The notes under the pieces: generated by a model | Told to the model about the DNA's origin: nothing | Databases searched by the model: none | The model's input: only the letters and a program-made list of their open reading frames with translations | Assembly: GCA_964449325.1 (NCBI GenBank) | Contig: CAYUYJ010000010.1 | Coordinates: forward strand, 1-64,000 | Reading direction: 5' to 3' | From: RGIG3002 sp964449325 | GTDB taxonomy: Bacteria > Bacillota > Clostridia > Lachnospirales > Lachnospiraceae | Length of the DNA: 64,000 nt | Shown here: one piece after another, positions 26,104-35,050 of the stretch | Layout: each line of letters starts with the position of its first letter | How positions within the stretch are numbered: position 1 is the first letter of the stretch | Program-made: the position numbers and the translations under genes

Positions 26104-26160
26104 CGGGAAAATTCGTAAAGTATTCGTTGTTGGGGGACACGAACGAAAGGATGGGGAGTT

Positions 26161-26826
26161 ATGCCGAATACAGAAGAGGAATATAAAAGGGCAATGGAAG
26201 GAAAAGAGATTCCATTGCTTGTGCTTGATAATAAATGGCACCAGCTTTTTACACAGACGGAGGCAAGTCCCAGAATATTGCGTCTGGAAGCGCAATTAAA
26301 TAAACTGATTCAGAGACAGGGAAAACTGAATACAGAATCAAAAGACATGCGTAAGATAAAAAAGAAGCTGATGGAAGAAATTGTTAATGCCGTGGATGAA
26401 CTGGGAATGGGCATTGAAGAAAAAAAGAATAATAAAAAAATTGATGCCAATAAGCGGCTTGTAATGGAATGCACCGAGAAACTTGAGACATATAAAAATG
26501 AACTGGAAACACTTCCCGGGCGGATAGAAGAACTGAACAGACAGCTTATGCTTGCTACGATGGAAGTTTGCTATAAGAAAATTCGGGAAAATACAGGAGA
26601 AATTGAAGAAATAACGCAATGGATTAATGCGGTGCGTGTGGAATTAAAGAAAAATGTAATCAGAAAGCAGGAGCGGGAAGATGCAAACAAACAGTTGTAT
26701 TCCTATATGCATGATATTTTCGGAGCGGAGGTTCTGGAAATTTTTGATATGAAGTACAATCCCATGGAGGAAAAAAAGGCAACCGATTTGACTTCACCGC
26801 TTGACGGAATTAAGGAAGAAAAATAG
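26161..26826 (+). CDS. Hypothetical coiled-coil protein, 221 aa
   Basis: Soluble, highly charged and helical, with long heptad-like runs (for example INKLIQRQG-like and KLETYKNELETLPGRIEELN segments). A short conserved-looking N-terminus is MPNTEEEYKRAMEGKEIPLL. There is no signal peptide and no TM. It sits 57 nt after rex and 7 nt before nnr, so it belongs to the same + strand run. Its presence between rex and nnr looks like a Lachnospiraceae-type arrangement, but I do not know the family. Function unknown. Confidence 0.75.
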   Translation: MPNTEEEYKRAMEGKEIPLLVLDNKWHQLFTQTEASPRILRLEAQLNKLIQRQGKLNTESKDMRKIKKKLMEEIVNAVDELGMGIEEKKNNKKIDANKRLVMECTEKLETYKNELETLPGRIEELNRQLMLATMEVCYKKIRENTGEIEEITQWINAVRVELKKNVIRKQEREDANKQLYSYMHDIFGAEVLEIFDMKYNPMEEKKATDLTSPLDGIKEEK

Positions 26827-26833
26827 AGGCAGT

Positions 26834-28345
26834 ATGGAATATTTGGTAAACGCAGAAGAAATGCGCAGATGTGACACGAATACAATTGAAAAATTTCACG
26901 TTCCGGCGGTAGTCTTGATGGAACGGGCAGCGCTCGGAATCGTGGAAGCTATCCATAAAAAATATGGAAAGAACCGTGGGAAAGTTCTGATTGCGGCAGG
27001 AACAGGTAACAATGGAGCGGATGGCATTGCAGTGGGAAGACTGCTGGTGCAGGAAGGGTTTCAGGTTACCTTTTTTCTTGCGGGAAAAAGAGAACGTTTT
27101 TCGCCTCTTATGGAGCTACAGGTAAAGATTATGGAAGCCTATGGCGGTGATATTTGCACCGGCTTTCCGGAAGCTGAATATGATATCATTGTAGATGCTT
27201 TATTCGGCATCGGTTTAACGAGAGAACTGAAGGGCGACTTTTTGGAGACCGTACGGCGAATCAAGGAAAGCACGGCATGGAAAATCAGTGTGGATATGCC
27301 CTCCGGCATTCATACCGATACCGGTGCGGTATTAGGTGATGCCGTGAAAGCAGATGTTACGGTAACCTTTGCTTATCGTAAATTGGGACTGGTGCTTTTT
27401 CCCGGTTGCTCATATGCCGGAGAGGTGATTGTAAAGCAGATTGGCATTACGGAAGAAGGGTTTGAAGGAAGAAAGCCTAATATATTTTGTTTCGGGGATG
27501 AAGCCGAGGTTTCTATGCCGGAAAGAAAAAAAGACGGAAACAAGGGAACCTTTGGCAAGGTGCTTGTTATTGCAGGAAGCAGGGAAATGAGCGGTGCCTG
27601 TTGCTTAAGTGCGGAAGCGGCATTCCGCATGGGTTGCGGAATGATACGGATTCTGACAGTAAAAGAGAATCGTGAAATATTGGCAAAACGGCTGCCGGAA
27701 GCGATTTTAGGATTGTATGAAAAAAGGGAAGAAATGAAGGAGCAACTGAAAGCGGGCTGTGCATGGGCAGACTGTGTTTTGTTGGGGCCGGGACTTGGAT
27801 GCAATGAAGAGACAGAAGAAAAGCTTCAATTCGTATTGGAGCAATGTGATAAACCTCTTGTCATAGATGCGGACGGATTAAATCTCCTTTCCGAAAACTT
27901 CGGGCTATACAATTCCTTAAAAAAGTCTATAATAGAAAAGAACAGAGATGTCATTTTGACCCCTCATCCAGGAGAATTTGCACGGCTTCGTAAGAAAAGC
28001 GTTTCGGATATTAAGGAAGCCTTCATCAGAGAGGCTAAAGAGTATGCAGAGGAAAACGGTTGTGTTCTTGTATGTAAGGACGCAAGAACCGTGGTATGTG
28101 ACAAGGGAGAACCTGTATATCTGAACCTTTCCGGTAACAGTGGCATGGCAACGGCAGGAAGCGGTGATGTACTCGCCGGTATGATAACCGGACTTTTGGC
28201 ACAGGGAATGAGAGCTTTTGATGCAGCGGTGCTTGGTGTGTATTTTCATGGAAAAGCAGGGGATATGGCAGCTCTTGAAAAGAACGAATATACATTGCTT
28301 GCCGGAGATCTGATAAAGCAGTTTGACAGTCTGTTTCGTTCATAG
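26834..28345 (+). CDS. nnr: Bifunctional NAD(P)H-hydrate repair enzyme Nnr
   Basis: 503 aa from ATG 26834; the longer frame overlaps the upstream gene. The N-terminal NnrE epimerase domain (YjeF_N, about 1-210) contains MERAALGI and GTGNNGADG. The C-terminal NnrD dehydratase domain (about 225-503) has the carbohydrate-kinase-like GNSGMATAGSGDVLAGMI and HPGEFARL. It repairs the damaged hydrate forms of NADH and NADPH. The gene is followed by alr and mazF, a neighbourhood known in Firmicutes. Confidence 0.95.
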   Translation: MEYLVNAEEMRRCDTNTIEKFHVPAVVLMERAALGIVEAIHKKYGKNRGKVLIAAGTGNNGADGIAVGRLLVQEGFQVTFFLAGKRERFSPLMELQVKIMEAYGGDICTGFPEAEYDIIVDALFGIGLTRELKGDFLETVRRIKESTAWKISVDMPSGIHTDTGAVLGDAVKADVTVTFAYRKLGLVLFPGCSYAGEVIVKQIGITEEGFEGRKPNIFCFGDEAEVSMPERKKDGNKGTFGKVLVIAGSREMSGACCLSAEAAFRMGCGMIRILTVKENREILAKRLPEAILGLYEKREEMKEQLKAGCAWADCVLLGPGLGCNEETEEKLQFVLEQCDKPLVIDADGLNLLSENFGLYNSLKKSIIEKNRDVILTPHPGEFARLRKKSVSDIKEAFIREAKEYAEENGCVLVCKDARTVVCDKGEPVYLNLSGNSGMATAGSGDVLAGMITGLLAQGMRAFDAAVLGVYFHGKAGDMAALEKNEYTLLAGDLIKQFDSLFRS

Positions 28346-28366
28346 CAGGTAAGCAGGGAGAGGAAC

Positions 28367-29557
28367 ATGATGGATTGGAAGACAGAATATGCAAGAGGAT
28401 ATGCAACGGTAGATTTAGATAAGATTCATCGGAATATGGACCATATGAAGGCGAATCTGGATGAAAATACAAAAATGATGGGTGTTATTAAGGCAGACGG
28501 TTATGGTCACGGAGCCGTTCCCATTGCTAAAGAGCTGGAGTCATTAGACTATATGTTTGGCTTCGCGGTAGCGACAGCCGAGGAAGCCCATATTTTACGA
28601 ATGGCAGGAATCAAAAAGCCGATTTTGATTTTAGGTTATACGTTTCCTTTCGGTTATCCGATGTTAGCGGAAGAGGAAATTCGTCCGGCTGTTTTTCAGG
28701 AGGAAATGTTACGGAAGCTTTCCGAAACAGCGATAAGATTAAAGAAAAAAATAAAGATTCATATAAAAGTGGATACGGGCATGTCACGGATTGGCATATT
28801 GCCGGATGAAAAAGGTCTCCGCTTTGTGGAAAAAGCTTTTCATACGGAAGGCATTGAAGTGGAAGGGATTTTTACACATTTTGCTACGGCAGACCATGCG
28901 GATAAGTGCTATGCATATGAACAGATGGAACTATTTCAGGCATTTTGTGAAAAAGCCGAAAAAACCCTCTCCGTGAAGTTTGCGGTAAAGCATTGTTCGA
29001 ACAGTGCGGGTATTGTGGAGATGCGGCGTGCCAATATGGATGTTGTTCGTGCGGGAATCACCTTGTACGGACTCTGGCCCTCGGAGCAGGTATCGAAACA
29101 AATTGTGAAGCTGGAGCCTGCACTCAGTTTAAAAAGCACGATTATTTATATCAAAACAATTCAGGCAGGTACGGCAGTCGGCTACGGACGAACCTATATT
29201 GCCGATAAGGAGACGAAAATTGCAACGATTCCGTTAGGGTATGGGGACGGTTATCCCCGTGGATTGTCAAATAAGGGCTATGTGCTGATTCACGGAAAAC
29301 GGGCTCCGATTGTGGGAAGAATCTGTATGGATCAGTTTATGGTGGACGTGACAGAGATAAAAGATGCGAAGCTTATGGATGAAGTGACTTTGATTGGAAA
29401 CGATGGGGATGAAAGAATTACCATGGAAGAGTTGGGAAATCTTTCCGGCAGATTCAATTATGAGCTCGCCTGTGACTTGGGACAGCGAATCCCCAGAGTG
29501 TATATAAAAAATGGAAAGGTGATTAAAACCAGAAATCATTTTTCGGATTATGAATAA
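28367..29557 (+). CDS. alr: Alanine racemase
   Basis: 396-aa PLP enzyme that makes D-alanine for peptidoglycan. The PLP lysine lies in MGVIKADGYGHG near residue 42, the second catalytic region GRICMDQFMVDVT is present, and the length is normal. ATG 28367 or the adjacent 28370 follows GGGAGAGG. It is 22 nt after nnr and upstream of mazF. In Bacillus, alr likewise precedes the endoA toxin genes. Confidence 0.96.
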   Translation: MMDWKTEYARGYATVDLDKIHRNMDHMKANLDENTKMMGVIKADGYGHGAVPIAKELESLDYMFGFAVATAEEAHILRMAGIKKPILILGYTFPFGYPMLAEEEIRPAVFQEEMLRKLSETAIRLKKKIKIHIKVDTGMSRIGILPDEKGLRFVEKAFHTEGIEVEGIFTHFATADHADKCYAYEQMELFQAFCEKAEKTLSVKFAVKHCSNSAGIVEMRRANMDVVRAGITLYGLWPSEQVSKQIVKLEPALSLKSTIIYIKTIQAGTAVGYGRTYIADKETKIATIPLGYGDGYPRGLSNKGYVLIHGKRAPIVGRICMDQFMVDVTEIKDAKLMDEVTLIGNDGDERITMEELGNLSGRFNYELACDLGQRIPRVYIKNGKVIKTRNHFSDYE

Positions 29558-29630
29558 CTTTCTGATAAAATGTCAATGCTATTGACAGGACGGGAAAGAA
29601 AAAGAAAGAAACCGTCTCAGGAAGGAATGA

Positions 29631-29981
29631 ATGGAAGTAATGAAACGCGGAGATATTTATTATGCGGATTTACGACCGGTAATCGGCTCCGAACAGGGTG
29701 GTGTCAGACCGGTTTTGATTATTCAGAATGACATAGGAAATAAGTACAGTCCTACCGTCATTTGTGCGGCAATTACTTCAAAGATGAATAAAGCGAAGCT
29801 GCCCACGCATATTGAACTTTCCAGCAAGGAGTATGAAATTGTAAAAGATTCCGTTATTTTACTGGAACAGCTTCGGACTATTGATAAGAAACGATTAAAA
29901 GACAAGGTTTGTCATTTAGAAGGTAACATTATGAAAGAGGTAAACAATGCACTTGCAGTCAGTCTGGAACTAACTACATAA
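29631..29981 (+). CDS. mazF: MazF/EndoA-type endoribonuclease toxin
   Basis: 116 aa, very close in pattern to Bacillus EndoA: MKRGDIYYADLRPVIGSEQG, GGVRPVLIIQNDIGNKYSPT, KAKLPTHIEL, DSVILLEQLRTIDK. The family cuts single-stranded RNA at short sites. AGGAAGGAATGA precedes the ATG. There is no room for an antitoxin between alr and this gene (73 nt), and no MazE-like ORF follows; the terminator is directly downstream. The antitoxin may be elsewhere, or control may differ. Confidence 0.92.
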   Translation: MEVMKRGDIYYADLRPVIGSEQGGVRPVLIIQNDIGNKYSPTVICAAITSKMNKAKLPTHIELSSKEYEIVKDSVILLEQLRTIDKKRLKDKVCHLEGNIMKEVNNALAVSLELTT

Positions 29982-30001
29982 TGTTATAAAGAAAGAGAAA
30001 A

Positions 30002-30035
30002 GAAAGCCCGCGGAAGAGTCCCTCGGGTTTTCTTG
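30002..30035 (+). terminator. Intrinsic terminator after mazF
   Basis: GAAAGCCCG pairs with CGGGTTTTC (one G-T pair) across a 13-nt loop and runs into TTG. It overlaps the -35 box of the next promoter. Confidence 0.7.
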
Positions 30036-30061
30036 ACGTTTAGGCATAGAAATGGTATATT
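30033..30061 (+). promoter_or_regulatory. Promoter of the CNNM/CorC gene
   Basis: TTGACG at 30033-30038, exactly 17 nt, TATATT at 30056-30061. It lies inside the longer open frame, confirming that translation starts at ATG 30099. Confidence 0.72.
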
Positions 30062-30098
30062 TTTAGGTAATTATTTTTTTATTGAAGGAGATGAGATA

Positions 30099-31415
30099 AT
30101 GGGCGATGATGGGCCTACTGCCAGTATTATTTTATTCATAATACTGTTACTTATGAATGTGTTTTTCTATGGATTTGGTGCGGCACTTTCGGCATTGAAC
30201 GGAAAAGAGCGGGATGAAGGCGAGGATAAGAAGTCAAAACGGTTAAGCAAAATGGTAGAAAATCCGGCGCGTTATGAAAATATGGTGTACCTTGCAACTA
30301 CACTGATTTTTATCGGGATAGGTGCTTTTTATCTGCCGCTTTTGGGAGCCTACATACATAGTACAATTTTAGCGGCTGTCATTATTATTTATGTGATTAT
30401 GACTTTCGGAGTCATTGTACCGAGAAAGCTGGCTGCAAAATATCCGGAAAAATGGGCAAATCTTTTTGTGAATATTGCTTATTTTTTAAGTCTCATATTT
30501 ACTCCCTTAACGGGGCTTGTTTCGGTAACAGCGAATGTATTTCTCAGAATTTTCGGTATAAACGGAAATGAGGATAATGCAGATGTTACCGAGGAGGAAA
30601 TCATTTCCATGGTAAACGAAGGTCACGAACAGGGTGTTTTACAGGCCAGTGAAGCGGAAATGATTACGAATATTTTCGAGTTTGGGGATAAGGAAGCAAA
30701 AGATATTATGACACATAGAAAGCATATTAATGCCATTGACGGAGATACTCCGTTAAAAGAGGCGATAAGCTATATGCTTTCACACAGTAACAGCCGGTAT
30801 CCGGTATATGAGGAAAATATTGACCATGTAATCGGCATTCTGCATTTGAAGGATGCCCTGCGGATTCATGATAAGGATGCCCGCGTGAATGTCCCGATAC
30901 GGAAAATTAAGGGATTAGTGCGAGAGGTAAAGGTTATCCCGGAAACTCGTAATATAGATGTACTGTTTAAGGCGATGCAGTCTACAAAAACACAGATGGT
31001 AATCGTAATTGATGAATATGGGCAGACAGCAGGTTTGATTGCAATGGAAGATATACTGGAAGAAATCGTAGGAAATATTCAGGATGAATATGATGAGGAT
31101 GAAAAGTATATTGAACAGAAAAGTGAAGATGAGTATATTATTGAAGGAAAAACGCCGTTAGAGGAACTGGAGGAAAAACTTCAAATTTCCTTTGAAGAAG
31201 AGGAATTTGAGACTCTGAACGGATTTTTGATTTCCAAAATGGAACGGATTCCGAGGGAGGACGAGCAGTTCTCTGTAGATGTAGGTGGATACAACTTTAA
31301 AATTCTGACCGTGGAAAACAAAATGATAAGTAGTGTACTTGTGACGAAATTACCGGAGGTGATTTCCGAAAAACAGGAAAATGAAGGAACAGATGTTGAA
31401 GAAAAGCCAAATTAA
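30099..31415 (+). CDS. Hemolysin/CorC-family membrane protein (CNNM, CBS, CorC domains)
   Basis: 438 aa from ATG 30099 (GAAGGAG upstream). The N-terminal CNNM transmembrane domain has about four helices to residue 150. Two CBS domains follow (about 190-310, with IMTHRKHINAIDGDTPL and NIDVLFKAMQSTKTQMVIVI), then the C-terminal CorC_HlyC domain (about 350-425). The family is linked to magnesium or cobalt transport and homeostasis; the name hemolysin is historical. Inner-membrane location. It has its own promoter and is followed closely by yebC. Confidence 0.9.
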   Translation: MGDDGPTASIILFIILLLMNVFFYGFGAALSALNGKERDEGEDKKSKRLSKMVENPARYENMVYLATTLIFIGIGAFYLPLLGAYIHSTILAAVIIIYVIMTFGVIVPRKLAAKYPEKWANLFVNIAYFLSLIFTPLTGLVSVTANVFLRIFGINGNEDNADVTEEEIISMVNEGHEQGVLQASEAEMITNIFEFGDKEAKDIMTHRKHINAIDGDTPLKEAISYMLSHSNSRYPVYEENIDHVIGILHLKDALRIHDKDARVNVPIRKIKGLVREVKVIPETRNIDVLFKAMQSTKTQMVIVIDEYGQTAGLIAMEDILEEIVGNIQDEYDEDEKYIEQKSEDEYIIEGKTPLEELEEKLQISFEEEEFETLNGFLISKMERIPREDEQFSVDVGGYNFKILTVENKMISSVLVTKLPEVISEKQENEGTDVEEKPN

Positions 31416-31424
31416 TGGTATGAT
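31396..31424 (+). promoter_or_regulatory. Candidate yebC promoter
   Basis: TTGAAG at 31396-31401, 17 nt, TATGAT at 31419-31424, overlapping the end of the CorC gene and 36 nt before yebC. Confidence 0.5.
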
Positions 31425-31459
31425 TGATAGGTTAGTGAGCGATAAAGGAGAGTAAGAAA

Positions 31460-32188
31460 ATGTCAGGACATTCAAAATTTGCGAATATTAAACACAAAAA
31501 AGAAAAAAATGATGCAGCAAAAGGAAAAATCTTTACAATTATCGGAAGAGAAATTGCTGTTGCGGTAAAAGAAGGCGGACCGGATCCGGCAAACAACTTT
31601 AAACTGGCACAGGTTATTGCAAAGGCAAAAGCAAATAACATGCCCAACGATACGATTGAACGCGGTATTAAAAAGGCGGCCGGAGATGTAGGAAATGTAA
31701 ACTACGAATATGTAACCTATGAAGGATACGGACCAAACGGTATTGCGATTATCGTTGATGCATTGACCGATAATAAAAACAGAACGGCTGCCAATGTAAG
31801 AAGTGCATTTACAAAAGGACAGGGTAGCATCGGAACACAAGGCTGCGTTTCTTTTATGTTTGATAAAAAAGGTCAGATTATTATAGATAAAGAAGAATGC
31901 GAAATGGAAGCCGATGATTTAATGATGACGGCTTTGGATGCCGGTGCGGAAGATTTCGCGGAAGAGGAAGACAGCTTTGAAATATTGACCGATCCGGACA
32001 GCTTTGAAGAAGTGCGAAAAGCGTTAGAAGACGCAGGTATTGCTTTTGTTTCTGCAGAAGTTACCATGATTCCGCAGAATTACGTGGAACTGACGGATGA
32101 AACAGCTGTAAAGAATTTACAGAGAACCTTGGATTTACTTGACGATGATGATGATGTACAGGCTGTATATCATAACTGGGATGAATAA
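31460..32188 (+). CDS. yebC: YebC/PmpR family regulator (TACO1-like)
   Basis: 242 aa, the usual length. It opens with the family signature MSGHSKFANIKHKK and has TIERGIKKA and EGYGPNGIAIIVDALTDNKN. YebC proteins were annotated as DNA-binding regulators; recent work on the family links them to relieving ribosome stalls at proline-rich sequences. AAGGAGAG precedes the ATG. It is cytoplasmic. Confidence 0.95.
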   Translation: MSGHSKFANIKHKKEKNDAAKGKIFTIIGREIAVAVKEGGPDPANNFKLAQVIAKAKANNMPNDTIERGIKKAAGDVGNVNYEYVTYEGYGPNGIAIIVDALTDNKNRTAANVRSAFTKGQGSIGTQGCVSFMFDKKGQIIIDKEECEMEADDLMMTALDAGAEDFAEEEDSFEILTDPDSFEEVRKALEDAGIAFVSAEVTMIPQNYVELTDETAVKNLQRTLDLLDDDDDVQAVYHNWDE

Positions 32189-32213
32189 TGATTAACAAGT
32201 AAGGAGAACCGCC

Positions 32214-33482
32214 ATGAAAAAAGAGACCATATGTATTCAGTCAGGATGGAAACCGAAAAACGGAGAGCCGAGAGTTCTTCCTATATATCAGAGTACAACT
32301 TTTAAATATGAAACCTCGGAACAGATGGGAAGATTGTTTGATTTGGAGGAAGAGGGATACTTTTATACCAGACTGCAGAATCCGACCAACGATTTTGTTG
32401 CGCAGAAAATCTGTGAACTGGAGGGAGGTGTGGCAGCGATGCTGACTTCTTCCGGACAGGCTGCTAACTATTATGCCGTATTTAATATTTGTGAATGCGG
32501 GGATCATGTGGTGATGTCTTCTACCGTTTATGGCGGAACCTTTAATCTGTTGACGGTAACCATGAAAAAAATGGGAATTGAATGCACGGTAGTAGATCCG
32601 GATGCTTCCGAAGAAGAGCTTACCAAGGCTTTCAGACCGAATACAAAATGTGTATTGGCAGAGACGATTGCCAATCCGGCACTGGTTGTATTGGATATTG
32701 AGAAATTTGCGCGTCTTGCTCATGCTCATCAGGTACCGTTAATCGTAGACAATACTTTTGCAACACCGATTAACTGTAATCCTTTTGAATGGGGCGCAGA
32801 TATCGTAACGCATTCTACCACAAAATACATGGACGGACATGCTATGTGTGTTGGAGGAGCGATTGTAGATTCCGGCAATTTTAATTGGGCAGATTATCCG
32901 GATAAATACCCGGGACTTTGTACACCGGATGAATCCTATCATGGGATTACCTATACGGAGAAGTTTGGTAAGGCAGCTTACATAACAAAGGCAACTTCCC
33001 AGCTGATGCGTGATTTGGGTTCTATTCAGGCACCTCAGAATGCATTTTTATTAAATGTTGGTTTGGAAACACTGCCGCTTCGTATGGAGCGTCATTGCTT
33101 TAACGCACAAAAAGTAGCAGAATTTTTGGAAAATAACGAGAAAGTGGCATGGGTCAATTTCCCGGGATTAAAGAGTAATAAATACTACGAACTGGCGCAG
33201 AAGTATATGCCGAACGGAACCTGCGGAGTTATTTCCTTTGGATTAAAGGGCGGTAGAAAAGCAGCAGAAGAAATGATGGATAGATTACAGCTTGCGGCTA
33301 TCGTAACTCATGTGGCAGATGCCAGAACCTGTGTACTTCATCCTGCAAGCCATACACACAGACAGATGAATGATGAGCAGTTAAAAGAAGCAGGAGTTGC
33401 ACCGGATTTAATCCGTCTTTCTGTAGGTATTGAAAATGTGGAAGATATTATTGCGGATTTGGAACAGGCAATTAATGGTTAG
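32214..33482 (+). CDS. O-acetylhomoserine sulfhydrylase-like PLP enzyme
   Basis: 422-aa Cys/Met-metabolism PLP enzyme. The PLP lysine is in HSTTKYMDGHAMCVGG and LIVDNTFATP carries the aspartate that contacts the cofactor. The ending (RLSVGIENVEDIIADLEQA) is typical of the family. The length and extended insert after residue 215 fit MetY-type O-acetylhomoserine sulfhydrylases, which make homocysteine from sulfide. Methionine gamma-lyase is the main alternative. It has AAGGAG before ATG and sits alone among housekeeping genes. Confidence 0.88.
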   Translation: MKKETICIQSGWKPKNGEPRVLPIYQSTTFKYETSEQMGRLFDLEEEGYFYTRLQNPTNDFVAQKICELEGGVAAMLTSSGQAANYYAVFNICECGDHVVMSSTVYGGTFNLLTVTMKKMGIECTVVDPDASEEELTKAFRPNTKCVLAETIANPALVVLDIEKFARLAHAHQVPLIVDNTFATPINCNPFEWGADIVTHSTTKYMDGHAMCVGGAIVDSGNFNWADYPDKYPGLCTPDESYHGITYTEKFGKAAYITKATSQLMRDLGSIQAPQNAFLLNVGLETLPLRMERHCFNAQKVAEFLENNEKVAWVNFPGLKSNKYYELAQKYMPNGTCGVISFGLKGGRKAAEEMMDRLQLAAIVTHVADARTCVLHPASHTHRQMNDEQLKEAGVAPDLIRLSVGIENVEDIIADLEQAING

Positions 33483-33531
33483 AATAGCATAATAATAGTA
33501 TTGAAAATGTACTGCAAAGGGAAGTAAAACA

Positions 33532-34974
33532 ATGAAATGGAAAAAAAGCTGGTTTACTTATACTGTCTGGGTAGTTTATTCTATTGTGCTTTGCCTGTAT
33601 TTGGCAATTTATATCAATGCGCAGTGTGTCCTGCTACAATTGAATAAGTATGCTACTGTTGCAGCAGTTTGTGTTGTATTTTTGTGCATTTTTGGTGCTT
33701 ACAGGTTGCTTTGTCTTATTTGGGATAAATGGGGCAGTAAGCTTTCCATAAGTTGTCATACAAAGACGATGCTGGAAGTTTTTTTGGTATTGTCCATGAT
33801 TTGCGGAACTATTTTGTCGCGGATATACTGGTATTTTCACCATTTTTCGGAATGTCTTGGAACCTTGGAGTTTTTTGAAATGGCAACGGTAAGGGCAAAC
33901 GGTAGTATACCTGTTATCCGTCATGGGGCATCTTACCTGTATACGGGAATGCTGTCTGTGCTGTTTGCTTTCTTTGGAAACAAGCAGGCTGTAGGAATTG
34001 TGATGCAGATGGTATTGCAGATTTTAGGCATTTTATGTTTCTATTTTGCGGTAAGAAATTTTGTCGGGAAAAAAGAAGCGTTTCTTTCTCTTACGGTTAT
34101 GGCATTTTTTCCTGCAATGGTTAGGAATATATTTTCATTAACGCCGGAGAATTTATATTTCTTTTTATATGCCGGTATGTTTCTTTTACTTTCTATCTAT
34201 AAGAAATATGAAGAAAAAGGAAGAAAAACATTGCTTGTATGGGGCTTTCTGGTACTTCTCGGTATTGGCTGCGGTTATCTTGTTTATTTGGATATCGTGG
34301 GGCTGTTGTTTTTTGTGGCAGTGTTGTTTGTCATTTTTTCCAAGAAACGAAAGAAAGGAAAAAATGCATCCTATCTTGGCTTCGTAGCCGGAAGTACGCT
34401 GTGCGGGCTGTCGGGATTATTCCTGCTGGAATGTATGGAGAATGGAGATAACTTTTTAAATACGTTGCTTTCCTGGGGAAATTTATATGTTAACAGCTTT
34501 TCATGGAACTGGTCCATGGCGGGTCCTGAATTAAGCATAGTAGGGAATTTGTTCCTTTTAAGTTTGGCAGGCTGGGTAGTGTTGGGATTTTTTAGGAAAA
34601 AGGAGGACGACAGTAGTTTATATATGCTGTCAATTGTCATCCTTGTCTGTTTCGTTTCTTTTGGAAAACAAAACATGAGTTATCAGTTATTGACAACGGC
34701 TTACTGGTCTATACTTGTTGCAATTGGTGTGTTTTCTGTTATGATAACAGGAAAGAACGAGGAAACCGTAAAACGTAAAGGAGCAGAAATGGTGGTAGAA
34801 CAAACGGTTTTACAACCGGAAGAAAAGAAACAGGAGATTCATTTTATTGAAAACCCGCTTCCTCTTCCGAAAAAACATGTAAAAAAGACGATGAATTACG
34901 GTTTTGAACCGGATAATGAATTAATGAAATATGACATCGAAACAAGTGATGATGATGATTTTGATTTGCAGTAA
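33532..34974 (+). CDS. Polytopic membrane protein, glycosyltransferase-39-like
   Basis: 480 aa with about ten hydrophobic segments to residue 420, then a charged cytoplasmic tail ending in DIETSDDDDFDLQ. The layout of helices with a loop after TM3 (HFSECLGTLEFFEMATVRAN) is like dolichyl-phosphate-mannose-type (GT-C) transferases, but I cannot see a clear catalytic Asp/Glu pair, so this is tentative. AAGGGAAG precedes ATG. A strong terminator follows. Confidence 0.6.
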   Translation: MKWKKSWFTYTVWVVYSIVLCLYLAIYINAQCVLLQLNKYATVAAVCVVFLCIFGAYRLLCLIWDKWGSKLSISCHTKTMLEVFLVLSMICGTILSRIYWYFHHFSECLGTLEFFEMATVRANGSIPVIRHGASYLYTGMLSVLFAFFGNKQAVGIVMQMVLQILGILCFYFAVRNFVGKKEAFLSLTVMAFFPAMVRNIFSLTPENLYFFLYAGMFLLLSIYKKYEEKGRKTLLVWGFLVLLGIGCGYLVYLDIVGLLFFVAVLFVIFSKKRKKGKNASYLGFVAGSTLCGLSGLFLLECMENGDNFLNTLLSWGNLYVNSFSWNWSMAGPELSIVGNLFLLSLAGWVVLGFFRKKEDDSSLYMLSIVILVCFVSFGKQNMSYQLLTTAYWSILVAIGVFSVMITGKNEETVKRKGAEMVVEQTVLQPEEKKQEIHFIENPLPLPKKHVKKTMNYGFEPDNELMKYDIETSDDDDFDLQ

Positions 34975-34999
34975 TACTTTTAGAAATTATGAGCAACCT

Positions 35000-35025
35000 A
35001 AAAAGGAACCGAAAGGTTCCTTTTT
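35000..35025 (+). terminator. Strong intrinsic terminator before tepA
   Basis: A perfect 11-bp stem AAAAAGGAACC / GGTTCCTTTTT with a GAAA tetraloop; the 3' arm supplies the T run. It ends only 25 nt before the tepA start. Confidence 0.9.
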
Positions 35026-35050
35026 AATTACAAGGAAAGGTTGCATAAAA

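Noticed and set aside
29557..29630. MazE antitoxin gene between alr and mazF
   Set aside because: The gap is 73 nt and holds only the mazF ribosome site and AT-rich sequence.
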